Positions 1 to 10,324 of a DNA stretch of 64,000 nucleotides are shown here, piece by piece. Position 1 is the stretch's first letter. Each line of letters starts with the position of its first letter. The DNA comes from Leucocoprinus leucothites (taxonomy: Eukaryota; Basidiomycota; Agaricomycetes; Agaricales; Agaricaceae). Below the pieces are notes generated by a model. The model ran no database searches. It saw only the letters and a list, made by a program, of their open reading frames with translations, and was not told the DNA's origin. The stretch spans positions 1,984,001 through 2,048,000 of the forward strand of contig JAACJO010000001.1 in assembly GCA_013368445.1 (NCBI GenBank). The letters are read 5' to 3'. Made by a program: the position numbers and the translations under genes.

Positions 1-405
1 CTCTCGCGTGTACGTCGCCTGCCACACGTTTGACAGCGGTCGCTACATAATTGGTTCTATTTAGATTCTGCTAATGTCAGAAGAATGGTAGTTAAGACCG
101 CGGTACGTGCTTGATGTCGTGCTTTAGGTTAATTGATCTTCTAAATCTTCAGACAGATGCTGGGCAACTTAAGAGATCCTCCAGAACCTTTCGAAGATGT
201 CATTCGCACTCACTTCCGCTTGAAAGCTCGCTCAATTAAAACCCAATTGGACGAATGGCTCTCTAAGGATGATAATATGCCCACTCAGGGAGAGGGTGGA
301 GGCTTCGGCCAAAGGACAAGCTCAGCAGGCAGCAGCGGTAACGGATTTGCTAAAGATGTGGAGGACCTGAAAACACTTCTTACAGAGTTGGAAGCTGAAC
401 AATAA
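1..405 (+). CDS. 3' end of an unrecognised gene
   Basis: This is the C-terminal part of a gene that begins outside the window. The last exon is open from about 157 to the stop at 405 and follows a good acceptor (cttcagacag). It can be joined in frame to a small exon just upstream that encodes SANVRRM. The visible end has a conserved-looking segment rich in Pro, Glu and Arg (LRDPPEPFEDVIRTHFRLKA), then a Gly/Ser-rich linker and an acidic helical tail ending in LTELEAEQ. I do not recognise the family and assign no function. The upstream exon structure is uncertain. Confidence 0.5.
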
Positions 406-689
406 TTGGATGTTAACATTGGGTTTATTACATTTACTTGTAGCTATAATAGTGCATATCGCAAAAACATGATAAAGCATCTGATACCGGGTGAATTGAT
501 GGAAATCCTTTACCGACCTCCGTTTGTTCCGTGCTTGAAAGATGGAGTGACAGGGTGACATGTGATTACCGCTGGAACCACTCGCAAGTGTTACAACCGA
601 AGGAGTGCGCATAAATGTAACTGTTCTCCAGCCAAATCGCTCTCTGACTTCCTCTTCTTACGCTTGCTTCTCTAATTTTGACGATCATC

Positions 690-2079
690 ATGAGCGACTC
701 TGCTATTCATGCCGTAGCCGGTGCTGCTGGAGGCATCGTGGCGATGACCGCTACCTAGTAAACATACCTTTCATCATATGGAAATGGAAAACATCTACTT
801 ATGAATGAGCCCTCTAGCCCTCTCATCTTCCTTTCAACGCGCGCCGCTGTCGAGACCAGAAATGAGTCCAAGGTCTGCACTCTGCTCAGCTATTTTCCAA
901 CGCCTCGGCTGAAGCAGGCTCAATCAACGCTCACAGTCAACATTAGAGGCAGTCATTGACATCATTAAACGGGAAGGTGTACTGGGCCTCTACAGTGGCT
1001 TGGAGTCTAGTCTGCTTGGAATTGCTGTCACAAATGGGTGAGTTTTCTCTCCTTGATTTGACTTGCACTGCACAAATAATCTAACCTACGGATTTAAAGC
1101 GTGTATTATTACTTCTATGAGCGGACCCGCGATACCATCCTCCGTTCGAGGGGAGGGAGCAAAGCCCTGAGCACCGTAGAGTCTATGCTAACTGGCCTGA
1201 TTGCTGGTATGAACATACCTTCTGCACTTCTCGATGAACACAGTTAAGACCGTCATGGTTCCCGTAATTAGGTTCTGCGACCACCCTCATCTCGAACCCC
1301 ATTTGGGTCGTGCAGACATCACAAGCTGTTCGTACAATGAGTTCCGACTCAAGTGAGAGGACCACTGTCAAGAAGCTTGGTTTCTTTGAGACTCTCAACA
1401 ACCTTCTCGCCAAGGAGGGCCCGAGGTGTGTACCATGCTTCCTCGCATATCATGACAGGTTGACTAACTCAGTATTCGAGTGCACTATGGCGAGGTATCG
1501 GGCCCGCTCTCATCCTTGTTATGAACCCGATAATCCAGTACACCGCATTTGAACAACTGAAGAATTTCTTGATAGCTCGGCGCACCACCAGACTGCGCGC
1601 GGCGGGTGCGGCGGGTGCTGCTGCAACCTTGTCCGACTGGGACTTCTTCCTTCTTGGTGCTCTCTCCAAGCTTGGTGGGTCACTGCACCCCAGAAAGAAC
1701 TTCCCAGATGTTAATTCGATTTTCTAGTTGCTACATCCGCCACATATCCCTACATGTATGCGTCTTCAAGTGATCCCTGTCAACAGATTCTAACCTCTTG
1801 ATCAGTGTTATCAAAAGCCGACTACAAGCTGGATCTAACAAATATAAATCCTCGCTGGATGGCCTCCTTACAATCCTACGGGATGAGGGCTTTTTTGCTC
1901 TCTACAGAGGTATCAACAGTAAGATTATACAGAGCGTACTTACCGCTGCCATCCTCTTTGCTGGTCAGAGGCGGATTTTCGAGATCACTAAAAAGGTCTC
2001 GTCCTCTGTTTCTTTAACACGATCACATGCCCTAATTCAAACATATATATTCCAGGCCATTAACCCCCTCGCAAAATAG
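690..2079 (+). CDS. Mitochondrial carrier family protein, peroxisomal Ant1/PMP34-like
   Basis: Solute carrier of the six-helix mitochondrial carrier family, probably an adenine-nucleotide or cofactor carrier of the peroxisomal membrane. The start at 690 gives MSDSAIHAVAGAAGGIVAMT, the usual first repeat. About six or seven short introns separate the exons. The three carrier repeats show TYPLIFLSTRAAVETR, SNPIWVVQTSQAVR and TYPYIVIKSRLQ. These are degenerate versions of the P-x-[DE]-x-x-[KR] signature, a pattern known for the PMP34/Ant1/PXN subgroup rather than the mitochondrial ADP/ATP carrier. Each repeat also has the following helix motif, for example REGVLGLYSGL and DEGFFALYRGI. The last exon encodes AINPLAK. 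Family membership is seen directly; substrate and organelle are inferred from subgroup similarity. Confidence 0.85.
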
Positions 2080-2155
2080 ACATGGTGATATGATGACAAA
2101 ATACAATTCCATTTGTATGCACTCTTCTAATATATTTATTTCGATCCGAGAAGTT

Positions 2156-3246
2156 TTATTGAGGAATCTCCAGTCCTGCCTTGACCGCTGGCCTAATCTC
2201 TGCCCTCGTTAGCCATGCCTAATAATCAGTGGCATTAGAACTCTAGACTGAATATTAAAGTCTCAAGACGAACCTTCAGATTAGGCCACCTGTCCAGTGT
2301 TTCAATCCCGATTCCGGGATGTCCCCGTATCCTGTTCTAAATTAGAAACACTCCCGCCTATCATGAAACAACAGGCTTACCAAGGGAAGGCCTTGATATC
2401 AGCTAAACTGTACTTTCCGTGTCCTGCACCAGCAAGCCAGTCTCTCTCATGCAAATGGCTATCAAACGCGCCATAAACTCGTTCAACTTCGTTTCGGAAT
2501 CCTTTTTGTCCAGCTCAACATTCTGTGAAATGATACAATTGAGAAGCACTGACTATTTATCGCGTATGGTATTTGTTCTGGCGCAGAAGAACGGAAGTGG
2601 TAGGCTGAGGCAAGAGTCCCGTGAGATCGCAATTTTGAAACCACTGAAAAGATCCTAGGAGTACTTGCCTTGTCCTTGCATGGGGGCGATGCTTGCGTGC
2701 TTCAGTTTGTTCAGGTGAATGGTAAAGACTCGAACGAGTCGAACTCACCGCAAAGAAGATCCACTGCAACATTTGGCTGTAACTATCCCCATCCGTATTT
2801 GGGTCGAACCACAAATGATACTCTCTGTCGTAATGCTGAGCGAGGTATAGCAGAATAGCAGCAGTCTCGAAGACATGGAAGTCATTCCGAGAACGGTCTG
2901 TGAGTACTGGTATACGACCATTGGGGTTCATTGCCAGGAACCAAGGCTCCTATAAAAGTGAAATGGGCCTGCGCCTCGTCATAAGGAGTAGTGACGGTTA
3001 CACACTTTCTGTGGCGGTTTGTCGCTCCCGAATAAATTTAATTTCTCGACGCTAATCCCTTCAGTCCCTGAAGATGTGGGGAGGGGATAAGACATACTCG
3101 TAGTCCATAGTAGGTCCATATATAGCTTTGAGCTCCTCAAGCATAACAGAAGGCTGGTGACCGTTTGGGGTGGGTGCAGTGTAAAGCTTAAAGCGTCTGG
3201 CAGCCGGTGCAACTGTTCTGCTGAATCTGGCTAAAGTAGAGAGCAT
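2156..3246 (-). CDS. Glutathione S-transferase, Ure2/Gtt-like
   Basis: Cytosolic-type GST that would conjugate glutathione to electrophiles or act as a disulfide reductase. The N-terminal thioredoxin-like domain is visible in [20 protein letters not shown], then the cis-Pro segment [12 protein letters not shown] and the glutathione gamma-Glu-binding [14 protein letters not shown]. This matches fungal Ure2-like GSTs. Splicing out an intron of about 46 nt restores the run [17 protein letters not shown] between the first two motifs. The C-terminal exon ends [19 protein letters not shown]. About 16 residues rich in Arg and Ala precede the domain and could be a mitochondrial targeting peptide (inference). 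It is head-to-head with TRAPPC2L, with about 206 bp between the starts. Confidence 0.85.
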
Positions 3247-3452
3247 TCTTTAGACACGCCCGGGGAAGGAAGAAAGAGTCTTTTTGTGTTGCAACACAAA
3301 GCCGGTGGCCGACCAAGCGAGTCACTCAGCCTGCAGTCCACAGGGAAGAGAAGTCTGAAGAGCAATCATGACGCTATTCTGGGAAACAAGTTGGGAATTT
3401 GCCGGAACCGGAAGGCGTTTGTCTTGATCCACACACTACCCCTTGCGCAAGT

Positions 3453-4063
3453 ATGCCACCATCTCTCAAACTCAATGCTGTCGCTTTTATATCACCACAA
3501 AACCACCCCATCTTGATACGATCGTTCATGAGGCAGGATGAACATGCTATCAAATACCACTACATTGCCCATACCAGTCTGGACATTATAGAAGAACGAG
3601 GTTCGCAAACACTGCTTGTCCGAGGAACAATAGGGCTGACAACACTTGTGCAGTCACTGCTGCTGGAAAGGGAGGGGACTGTTATCTTGGCCTGTTGTAT
3701 ACTATGGAAGATGTAGCCGTGTATGGCTATATCACTCCGCTAAAAGTTAAGATCGTTCTTGCTCTCGCACTGACTGATTCAGTTGTGAAGGACTTGGACA
3801 TAATTGCAGTATGTGGCCTCCCTTCTTTCCCGGAAATGAGCCTTGTTTTACGCAATTCCTCGTAGATTTTCAAAGCAATGCATATGGCCTACTTCAGCGC
3901 AATATCAAACCCATTCCTCAGACTTGAAAGCAATACGGAATCTTCGGGAGATACGTCACCTTACCTCCTTGTCGGAGGTGGAAAATGGAAATCCTTCAGG
4001 CGTCGAGTCGACGAAGTAGCCAGAGCTGTTACAAACTACCCGAATACACTGCAAGCTGTATGA
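3453..4063 (+). CDS. TRAPP complex subunit 2-like (TRAPPC2L / Tca17)
   Basis: Longin/sedlin-fold subunit of the TRAPP tethering complex, which acts in ER-Golgi and intra-Golgi traffic as a Rab exchange factor. The start at 3453 gives MPPSLKLNAVAFISPQNHPI, the first strand of the sedlin fold. Next comes KYHYIAHTSLDIIEERV, a strong TRAPPC2L signature. A 60-70 nt intron after EER joins to TAAGKGGDCYLGLLY and then VYGYITPLKVK. A second intron precedes IFKAMHMAYFSAISNPF. The length of about 160 residues fits the family. The 3' end faces the RTP1 gene across 276 bp. Confidence 0.88.
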
Positions 4064-4339
4064 CATCCTTGCCCCTCCTCTTCGATCTGCTACTTTAAGC
4101 ACCTACGCGGTTCTACTACCTTTTTATCATCGAGCAGTCTCGACACCAGGGGTGCCGAGTCGACCGCCTACTCAATGATGCATGTGGTAGCAATTTGTGT
4201 TCCAGCCGAGAACCAGATCGTACAGAACCAAGATAAGACAATGCCCTTCTATTGACTCAGTTGTAGAGAAGGTCGCCGCTACCGAGACAGATACGGGGCA
4301 AACACATAAATATTGAATAGATAAAAACAAACGTTCAAA

Positions 4340-7300
4340 CTACAGCCCTAGTTTTGCTTTCTGTAGATCTTCTAGCCCCTTTCTCACCTCCCTCGCCATA
4401 ACTCTCGCTACATCATCCACATCTGTGATAGAAATATAACCCAATGTAACCCTGACCCTTTGCATACTCGCTTGCGAGAGAAGCATTTCCCCAGAAGAGG
4501 ATGATTCATAAACATGCCGAGTCGCTTCCTTGACGAGCAGGCCGAGGAAGTGCAACGCGGCTCTTCGCAACGGCGGGAATTTAGTATTCTTGGACATAGG
4601 AGCATTATCCATTGTTTCCGGTGATTCTTCGGAACTGTCATGCACCGTTGGGCCACCCCCTTGCTTCACATTCTCCTCCTTATTGTTAGTGCCCGGTGCC
4701 TGCTGTTTCACTGATACACTCTCGACCTGTAACAGATCAACCATGGCACTAGCAAGGTCCTCCACGTAGGCCAGCACTGCAAGCGAATAAGTGTTGACAC
4801 AGTCTGAGAGGAGGGAGATCGCCGAGGTCCTCAAAGCCGTCGGAATTTCGCGGGCTCTAACAAGTCTGAAAAGCGGAGGGATTAAAAGGTCGGCTGTGTG
4901 AATCCTTTGGTCAATTCTCTGGTCTGCTACAGGGTAGGCGTAAACCCACCATATATCCCAAGGGTATCCCCACACTTCTTGATTACGATTCCCAGAGCTT
5001 CTCCGATCCTCGTCCTCACATCAACTTCTTGCTGGGTCACTACACTTGCCCCGAGACCCTCCAAATTTCCCGTATAATCTTCAATCAAGCGCTTTAATAC
5101 CTCCCGGCCCAGTCCATCCACCATGGCAGCCAGACCCTGTACAGAGTTGAGGAAAATATATGAATCTTCATCTTGCACTGATTGCAAGAAGATCGACATA
5201 ATCCCCGGTACGAGGGCGGGATCGAGCATCAGAATACCCTGCTCCTTGCCTCCGGCTTTGTATGTTGTTACAAGCTGTCGGAGGAGTAGCAATCCATGGG
5301 CTCGAACGGGTAAGATTGGGTCTTGGAGAAGTTTAAGTGCCTTCTGGTAAATTTCTTGGGCAGTTTCTTCTTCGTCGGACCTTCGTTTAATGCTACGATG
5401 CTGGGAGGTAGAAGTCAATCTTGCTGTCATGACAAGTCTGGCTTCACGCGCAAGGGGTCTGATAGATGACGACCCGTCCTTAGAGAGAGGTTCGAGAAGA
5501 GAAAAGATATCATTGAGGATCGGCACTGTTCGGGCTGACAGGTCTTCGTCGGCTGTTGGAGTGAAAGCTCAGTCAATCCCAGGGAAAGAGGAGATACAAT
5601 CCTCAAATCACCTTCTAAGACAGACAGCAGTAAGTTGATAGCAGTCTCGATCAACTCGTCGTCTGGTCGTATTGTCTCCGAATCTGGCATATCATCGTCA
5701 CTATCCCCTTCGTTCACTGCCGCATCCTCGGGTTCGGAAGCCAATGAGACGATTCTTAGTCTCTCTTCTAGTTTTGGTTCCTCTGCCCGCTGGTACTCAG
5801 AGGGTGTCGGGTTGCCGGACTCCAGGACGTGGTGGATGAACGATAACATTTGCTGGGGTTTCTTGAGGATATTTGACGCCGTTCCTTCAGAGAGTTGCTT
5901 CTGCATTTGCATGATGACCTGCAAGTATAGCAAAATGCTAAGTACTCATAGTCAGAGCTCTGACCGTGATTGAACCTTGTGAGCATACCGAAGCGAATCA
6001 CCATCGGATTGGGATTTCTCTCCCCTATAAGCCTCGAGCAAGCGAACAAATAAATCGGAGGAAATATCACTCCGATCGATGTCCTTCAGTAGCCTGACAA
6101 AGTCCAGAGGGTCAGGATAAAGGTCGAATATATTGGCGTCGAAGTCTGGATCGTCGAGGTCCACACTTTCTGGCATCTGTTCTGGAGTGAGGAGAGACAA
6201 CGACGCCAATCGCTCCGTTCTACCCAGACCTGTTAGACAACAACAAGATCGAGTGTTTTTCAACTTACTCGGGAAGGATTTGTATATGCCCGTCCAAGCC
6301 AATCTTCCAACCACCTTTCTGGCCGCACTTCACGATACACCACAAGGTCTCAACACCTTCATTCCTAGAGACGATCTTTCCCCAAGTCTTTAATACCCCC
6401 CGAAGAGACTCTTTCAAGTGGGGGTCACTCGTCTTAACCTTGTTCAGATGGTAGAGCACCGAGTACAAAGGTGGGAGTATGGGTGACAGGAGTCCGGATA
6501 TAAAGGACGGAGAGGGATCGGCATTCGAGAGAAGCGCTAGCAGCACCTCGATCGCGGCATCTGGCCGTAGGTGAACCTTGACTCCTGGTGGCAGTCGCTC
6601 GAGCTGCTGGAGGTCGTGCCCATCAAGTTCTTCGCGTGCGTTTTTCAAAGGGTCATGTAATAAGCTAAGTATGATTGTCTTTTTGACTGAATGCAGCACT
6701 GGATTGTCCCCCGCGCGAAGCATACGTGATATTGTAAATGCGGCCGCACGCCGATACGTAGGTGGTGACTTCTCTGAAAGCAGAGCAATGGTTCGTGGCA
6801 CGACATGTTCAAAATATACCTAGTTAAATCAATGCGAGAATATATCCGTGGCGGACTTCTTGCTCACCTGTAGTTTTATATTAGCAGGAACAGCGTCCAG
6901 CACCGTTGAAACGTGTTCCAGCTTCTCTACAGGAATATCTCCACCACTCGTTTCTTCTTCTCCAAACACCGCACAAAACAATCCTTGCACACCATCCGCC
7001 CGTAAAATTTGCCGACTCAGCAACGCTGTACACGCACGATAGCTGTGAAGGGGCGGTGGGGATGAACCAGAGATTATACCGCCAAGGGCAGATATCGTTT
7101 GTGCAGTCGGTAGTCTGAGTACCATTCTCAGCTATTTCAGAAGACAGGGAGAGAAGAATTACTCACATACTTAACAGTCGCATAACCAAAGGTCTGATTG
7201 AATCCACAACAGGCATGTTCTCCGTGCTTAATGACCTTGGTAACCACCCCAGAGCCAAGGATGGTCGGAGGATATCAACAAGGTGCTGTCTAAGCAGGGT

Positions 7301-7864
7301 GGTCGTAATTAGGCTTTGTGGTAACTTTCCATGCACACCATTTGGTAGAAGGAGCCCAAGGATACGAAGCGTGAGTTCCGAAAGGAGAAAGTAATCTCTT
7401 GATACAGTCGACAAATCCACGATCCTCGAAGATGAACCGGCCACAGGGATAGGGGATTTTGTCGGCCATGTCTCTTTGACTCTATTCAGTATTGGTTCGG
7501 TCCCCCACTTGAAGACGAGAGACAATATGGTTCGAATTTGACTCAGGTCTCGAGTACCAATTGCAGGCACAACATCATCATCCTCGATACCCAGCAGCTT
7601 TTGTATCCGTTCCACAACAGCCAGTGCTTCACGAGCAGTCAACAGCTCTGCGTCCTGCAACGTGGTCACATTTTCATCTACCCACTCTTCATTACGAGAG
7701 GAATAATAATGCGAAAGGCGTGATTTGAGCACCGATTCCAAACCGTGGTTTTGTTTGGAGGTTTCCTGGTCGGTTTGTATGAGTTTCAACCCGTCACGAA
7801 GGGCAAGCGCAAGTTCCTTGGCAGCAGTAGCCTTGTCCAGGAACTCATGGGGTGTTTTGGACAT
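4340..7864 (-). CDS. RTP1: HEAT-repeat protein Rtp1/TANGO6
   Basis: Large helical-repeat protein similar to yeast Rtp1 and metazoan TANGO6, which help nuclear import or assembly of RNA polymerase II and affect secretion. The start at 7864 gives MSKTPHEFLDKATAAKELAL, and there are several short introns. The most diagnostic part is the C1 region, with LLQDPILPVRAHGLLLLRQL followed by QSVQDEDSYIFLNSVQGLAA. It is followed by the C2 region with PTALRTSAISLLSDCVNTYS near the end. Acidic and Ser-rich linkers separate the two, including one with NEGDSDDDMPDSE. It converges with TRAPPC2L and lies tail-to-tail with it. Function is inferred from family similarity. Confidence 0.82.
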
Positions 7865-8175
7865 AAGTATTGATCAAAGAACGGCCGCACGATGAATGCG
7901 TCTCAGCGCTGTATTTGAATTGGAGGGAAGATTGCGTCATCAAATTCCCAAGTCCCCGCGATCAAGGGACCAGTCAAAGGCTTCAGGCACAAAAACACGG
8001 GCAGCACTCATGCTAAGTTCTAAATGACCGTACTCTAATTATTGGTGTCAATGACCTTTACATGCATAAAGGATGGTCAAAAGACACGAGAGGGCATGGG
8101 TAAGTACCGAGATCCAATTCCAGATATTCCGTAGGGTACATTTCTATTCGGTTATCGGTGATTCCAACTCGCGTT
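7865..8175. other. Intergenic, Rtp1 5' side to eRF3 3' side
   Basis: About 310 bp between the start of the Rtp1 gene and the stop of eRF3, both on the minus strand. It should hold the Rtp1 promoter and the eRF3 3' UTR. I see no extra gene, repeat or structured RNA. Confidence 0.5.
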
Positions 8176-10214
8176 TCAAGCAACCTGTAAGCTGGCCATT
8201 CCTTCAGCAGCCTCGTCTATACCCGCGTGCTCAACTAGTTTGGTCACTTTGCCAATAGCAATCGTTCGTCCTGACGCGATGAAATCAGATATCAACCACC
8301 GAATTAGGAGAATTCTGTACCTTCATCGCGTAGAGTGAAGCGGCCGAGTTGTGGGTAGTCGGCAAACTTCTCAATACAGATTGGCGCTGTTGCTTCAATA
8401 AGCGCAACGACCTTTTGGCCTATATTTTTGGTCAATATCTTTGCGGGCTTCCGGAGTGGATTTGAAGGAGCTCCGTACCCTTCTTAGCAAATTGGGGAGG
8501 TTTCTTGGACTTACGCCCAGTCGCCTTATCGAAATAGTTGAGTAGAGCCTGGATGCGCTGAATCAGATTTGAAGCTTTAAAGGAGATAAATCCGCTTACA
8601 GAAAGCACTACCTCTTCAGAGAGCGTATGTACGTGTAACACAGCCGAATACCCTGCGCAAATGATGCTCTTGTGCTCGAGGATCGCAAGCTGGGCTTCAA
8701 ATTGCCGAACTGCGTGGACGGGTTTCAAAGGGCTGGTGAGCACAAAACCAGGGGTGATATCCTCATCGTCCACGCCACGAATGCGGAGACGAACATTGTC
8801 ACCACAAAAAGCCCGATCTACTTCTTCTTCCATCTCGTTGTATAATGTCGTTACTTCGATGGTGTTTTTGTTGGGCATGAGTAGAAGTGCGTCACCCTTA
8901 CGGATGTGCCCAGATTCAATCTTGCCTACGATGATAGTACCCATATCCTTGTACTTTTCGGAAATTGGCATCATTAAGGGTGCATTGATTTTACGATCGA
9001 CCATCGGCATTTTGTCAAGGTATTGTAGGATAGAGGACCCGCTACAAAATGTGCACGGTGAGTCGAAGGGATCACGAGAGAAACCGAACGGATGCACCTC
9101 CACCAGGAGCATACACTCTTATCTACAGGATCCTTGAGATTGGCGCCAGTGTAAGCGGATACAGGCAAGAAGGAAACATCAGTCTTAGGGTTGAAACCAG
9201 CAGCCTTGATAAAAGGCGTCAACTTGTCCTTGATTTCATCATAGCGAGACTTGTCCCATTCGACTGTAGGGTCGTCCATCTTGTTAATCACGACGACGAG
9301 CTTGGCGACACCGGCTGTCTTGACCAGCATGATATGTTCCCGGGTCTGACCGCCCTTCTCAAAGCCCGTCTCGAACTCACCCTTGCGGGCAGAGACCACG
9401 AGAACAGCGACATCAGCTTGAGCAGCTCCAGAAATCATACTTGGGACATATGTCTTGTGCCCAGGGGCATCTAGGATGGTATATCTCCTAGCATCTGTCT
9501 CGAAGTATGCCCGGCCCACTTCGACGGTCTTGCCTTTGTTTCGTTCTTGTGGAGTTGAATCAAGCGCCCAGCTAAGGTACCATGACTCTCGGCCAGCGTC
9601 TTTGGCCTCCTTCTCGTACTTTTCCATTGTCCGTTTGTCTACCATGCCTGTGATGAAAAGGATGTTTCCACCCATGGTACTTTTTCCGGCATCGACGTGA
9701 CCAATAAAGACAATGTTTAGGTGTTCCTTGACTGTGAAGATATATAAGTTCAGCTGAACAGGGACGATAAGATGAAGATGAACGTACGATCCCCGTACAA
9801 ATCCTCAAGAACAGTCTGATCGGCCGCATTTTTGACATCCAATGCAATAGTAGATGTGTCTGTCTTGGCTTTCTCGCTCGAGAACGTTTTAGATGAGGTT
9901 CCGGCAGTTTCTGCCTTGATGGTCGTCTGAGGTTTTGGTGTGGCGGGTTTAGATGACTGGGGAGTGAGCTTAGACGAAGCCAGTGTAGCTTGTGTGGTCG
10001 CGGGAGCAGCTGCAGGGGGTACTGTCGATGTTGTGGATGACGGTGCAGCAGATTTTGCCCCGCCGATGTTGAGAGAGATTGTGGGGGGTGGAGGAGGAGC
10101 CTCTGTCTGCTCTGGGCGCTCGAGAGGCTTTGGCGGGGGCTGCTGTTGCTGCTGGGGGACAGTAAAACCTCTTCCGGGGACGAATTCAAATGCAGATGCG
10201 TTAAGTTTGCTCAT
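8176..10214 (-). CDS. SUP35: Translation termination factor eRF3 (Sup35)
   Basis: GTPase that works with eRF1 to release the peptide at stop codons in the cytosol. The G domain shows GHVDAGKST (P loop), DAPGHKTYVPSMISGAAQAD (switch II) and NKMD. It is followed by EF-Tu-like beta-barrels with GTIIVGKIESGHIRKGD and ending near GRTIAIGKVTKL and MASLQVA. The N-terminal extension of about 150 residues starts MSKLNASAFEFVPGRGF, which fits the PAM2 motif that binds poly(A)-binding protein. It continues as Pro/Ala/Thr/Ser-rich sequence with a short poly-Gln stretch. No yeast-type Q/N-rich prion repeats are seen. The gene is interrupted by short introns, one directly before the P loop. It is head-to-head with SLA1. 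Confidence 0.96.
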
Positions 10215-10324
10215 GGTGGGATGAAGGAAAGCGGGATACCTAAAATTGCGGAAGAGTGGGAGTCAAAGTTGATGCCGGTTTGTTGACTATTCTCCAGATC
10301 AGATCACTCTTGCTCCAAACCACC
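10215..10324. promoter_or_regulatory. Shared bidirectional promoter region eRF3/SLA1
   Basis: Only 110 bp separate the start codons of the divergent eRF3 and SLA1 genes, so both 5' UTRs and core promoters must lie here or overlap the coding regions. No clear TATA box is seen. That the region acts as a shared promoter is inferred from spacing alone. Confidence 0.6.

Noticed and set aside
10087..10160. Poly-Gln/Pro stretch of eRF3 as a prion domain
   Set aside because: The Gln run is only five residues and Pro-rich; it lacks the Asn/Gln density and repeats expected of a prion domain.
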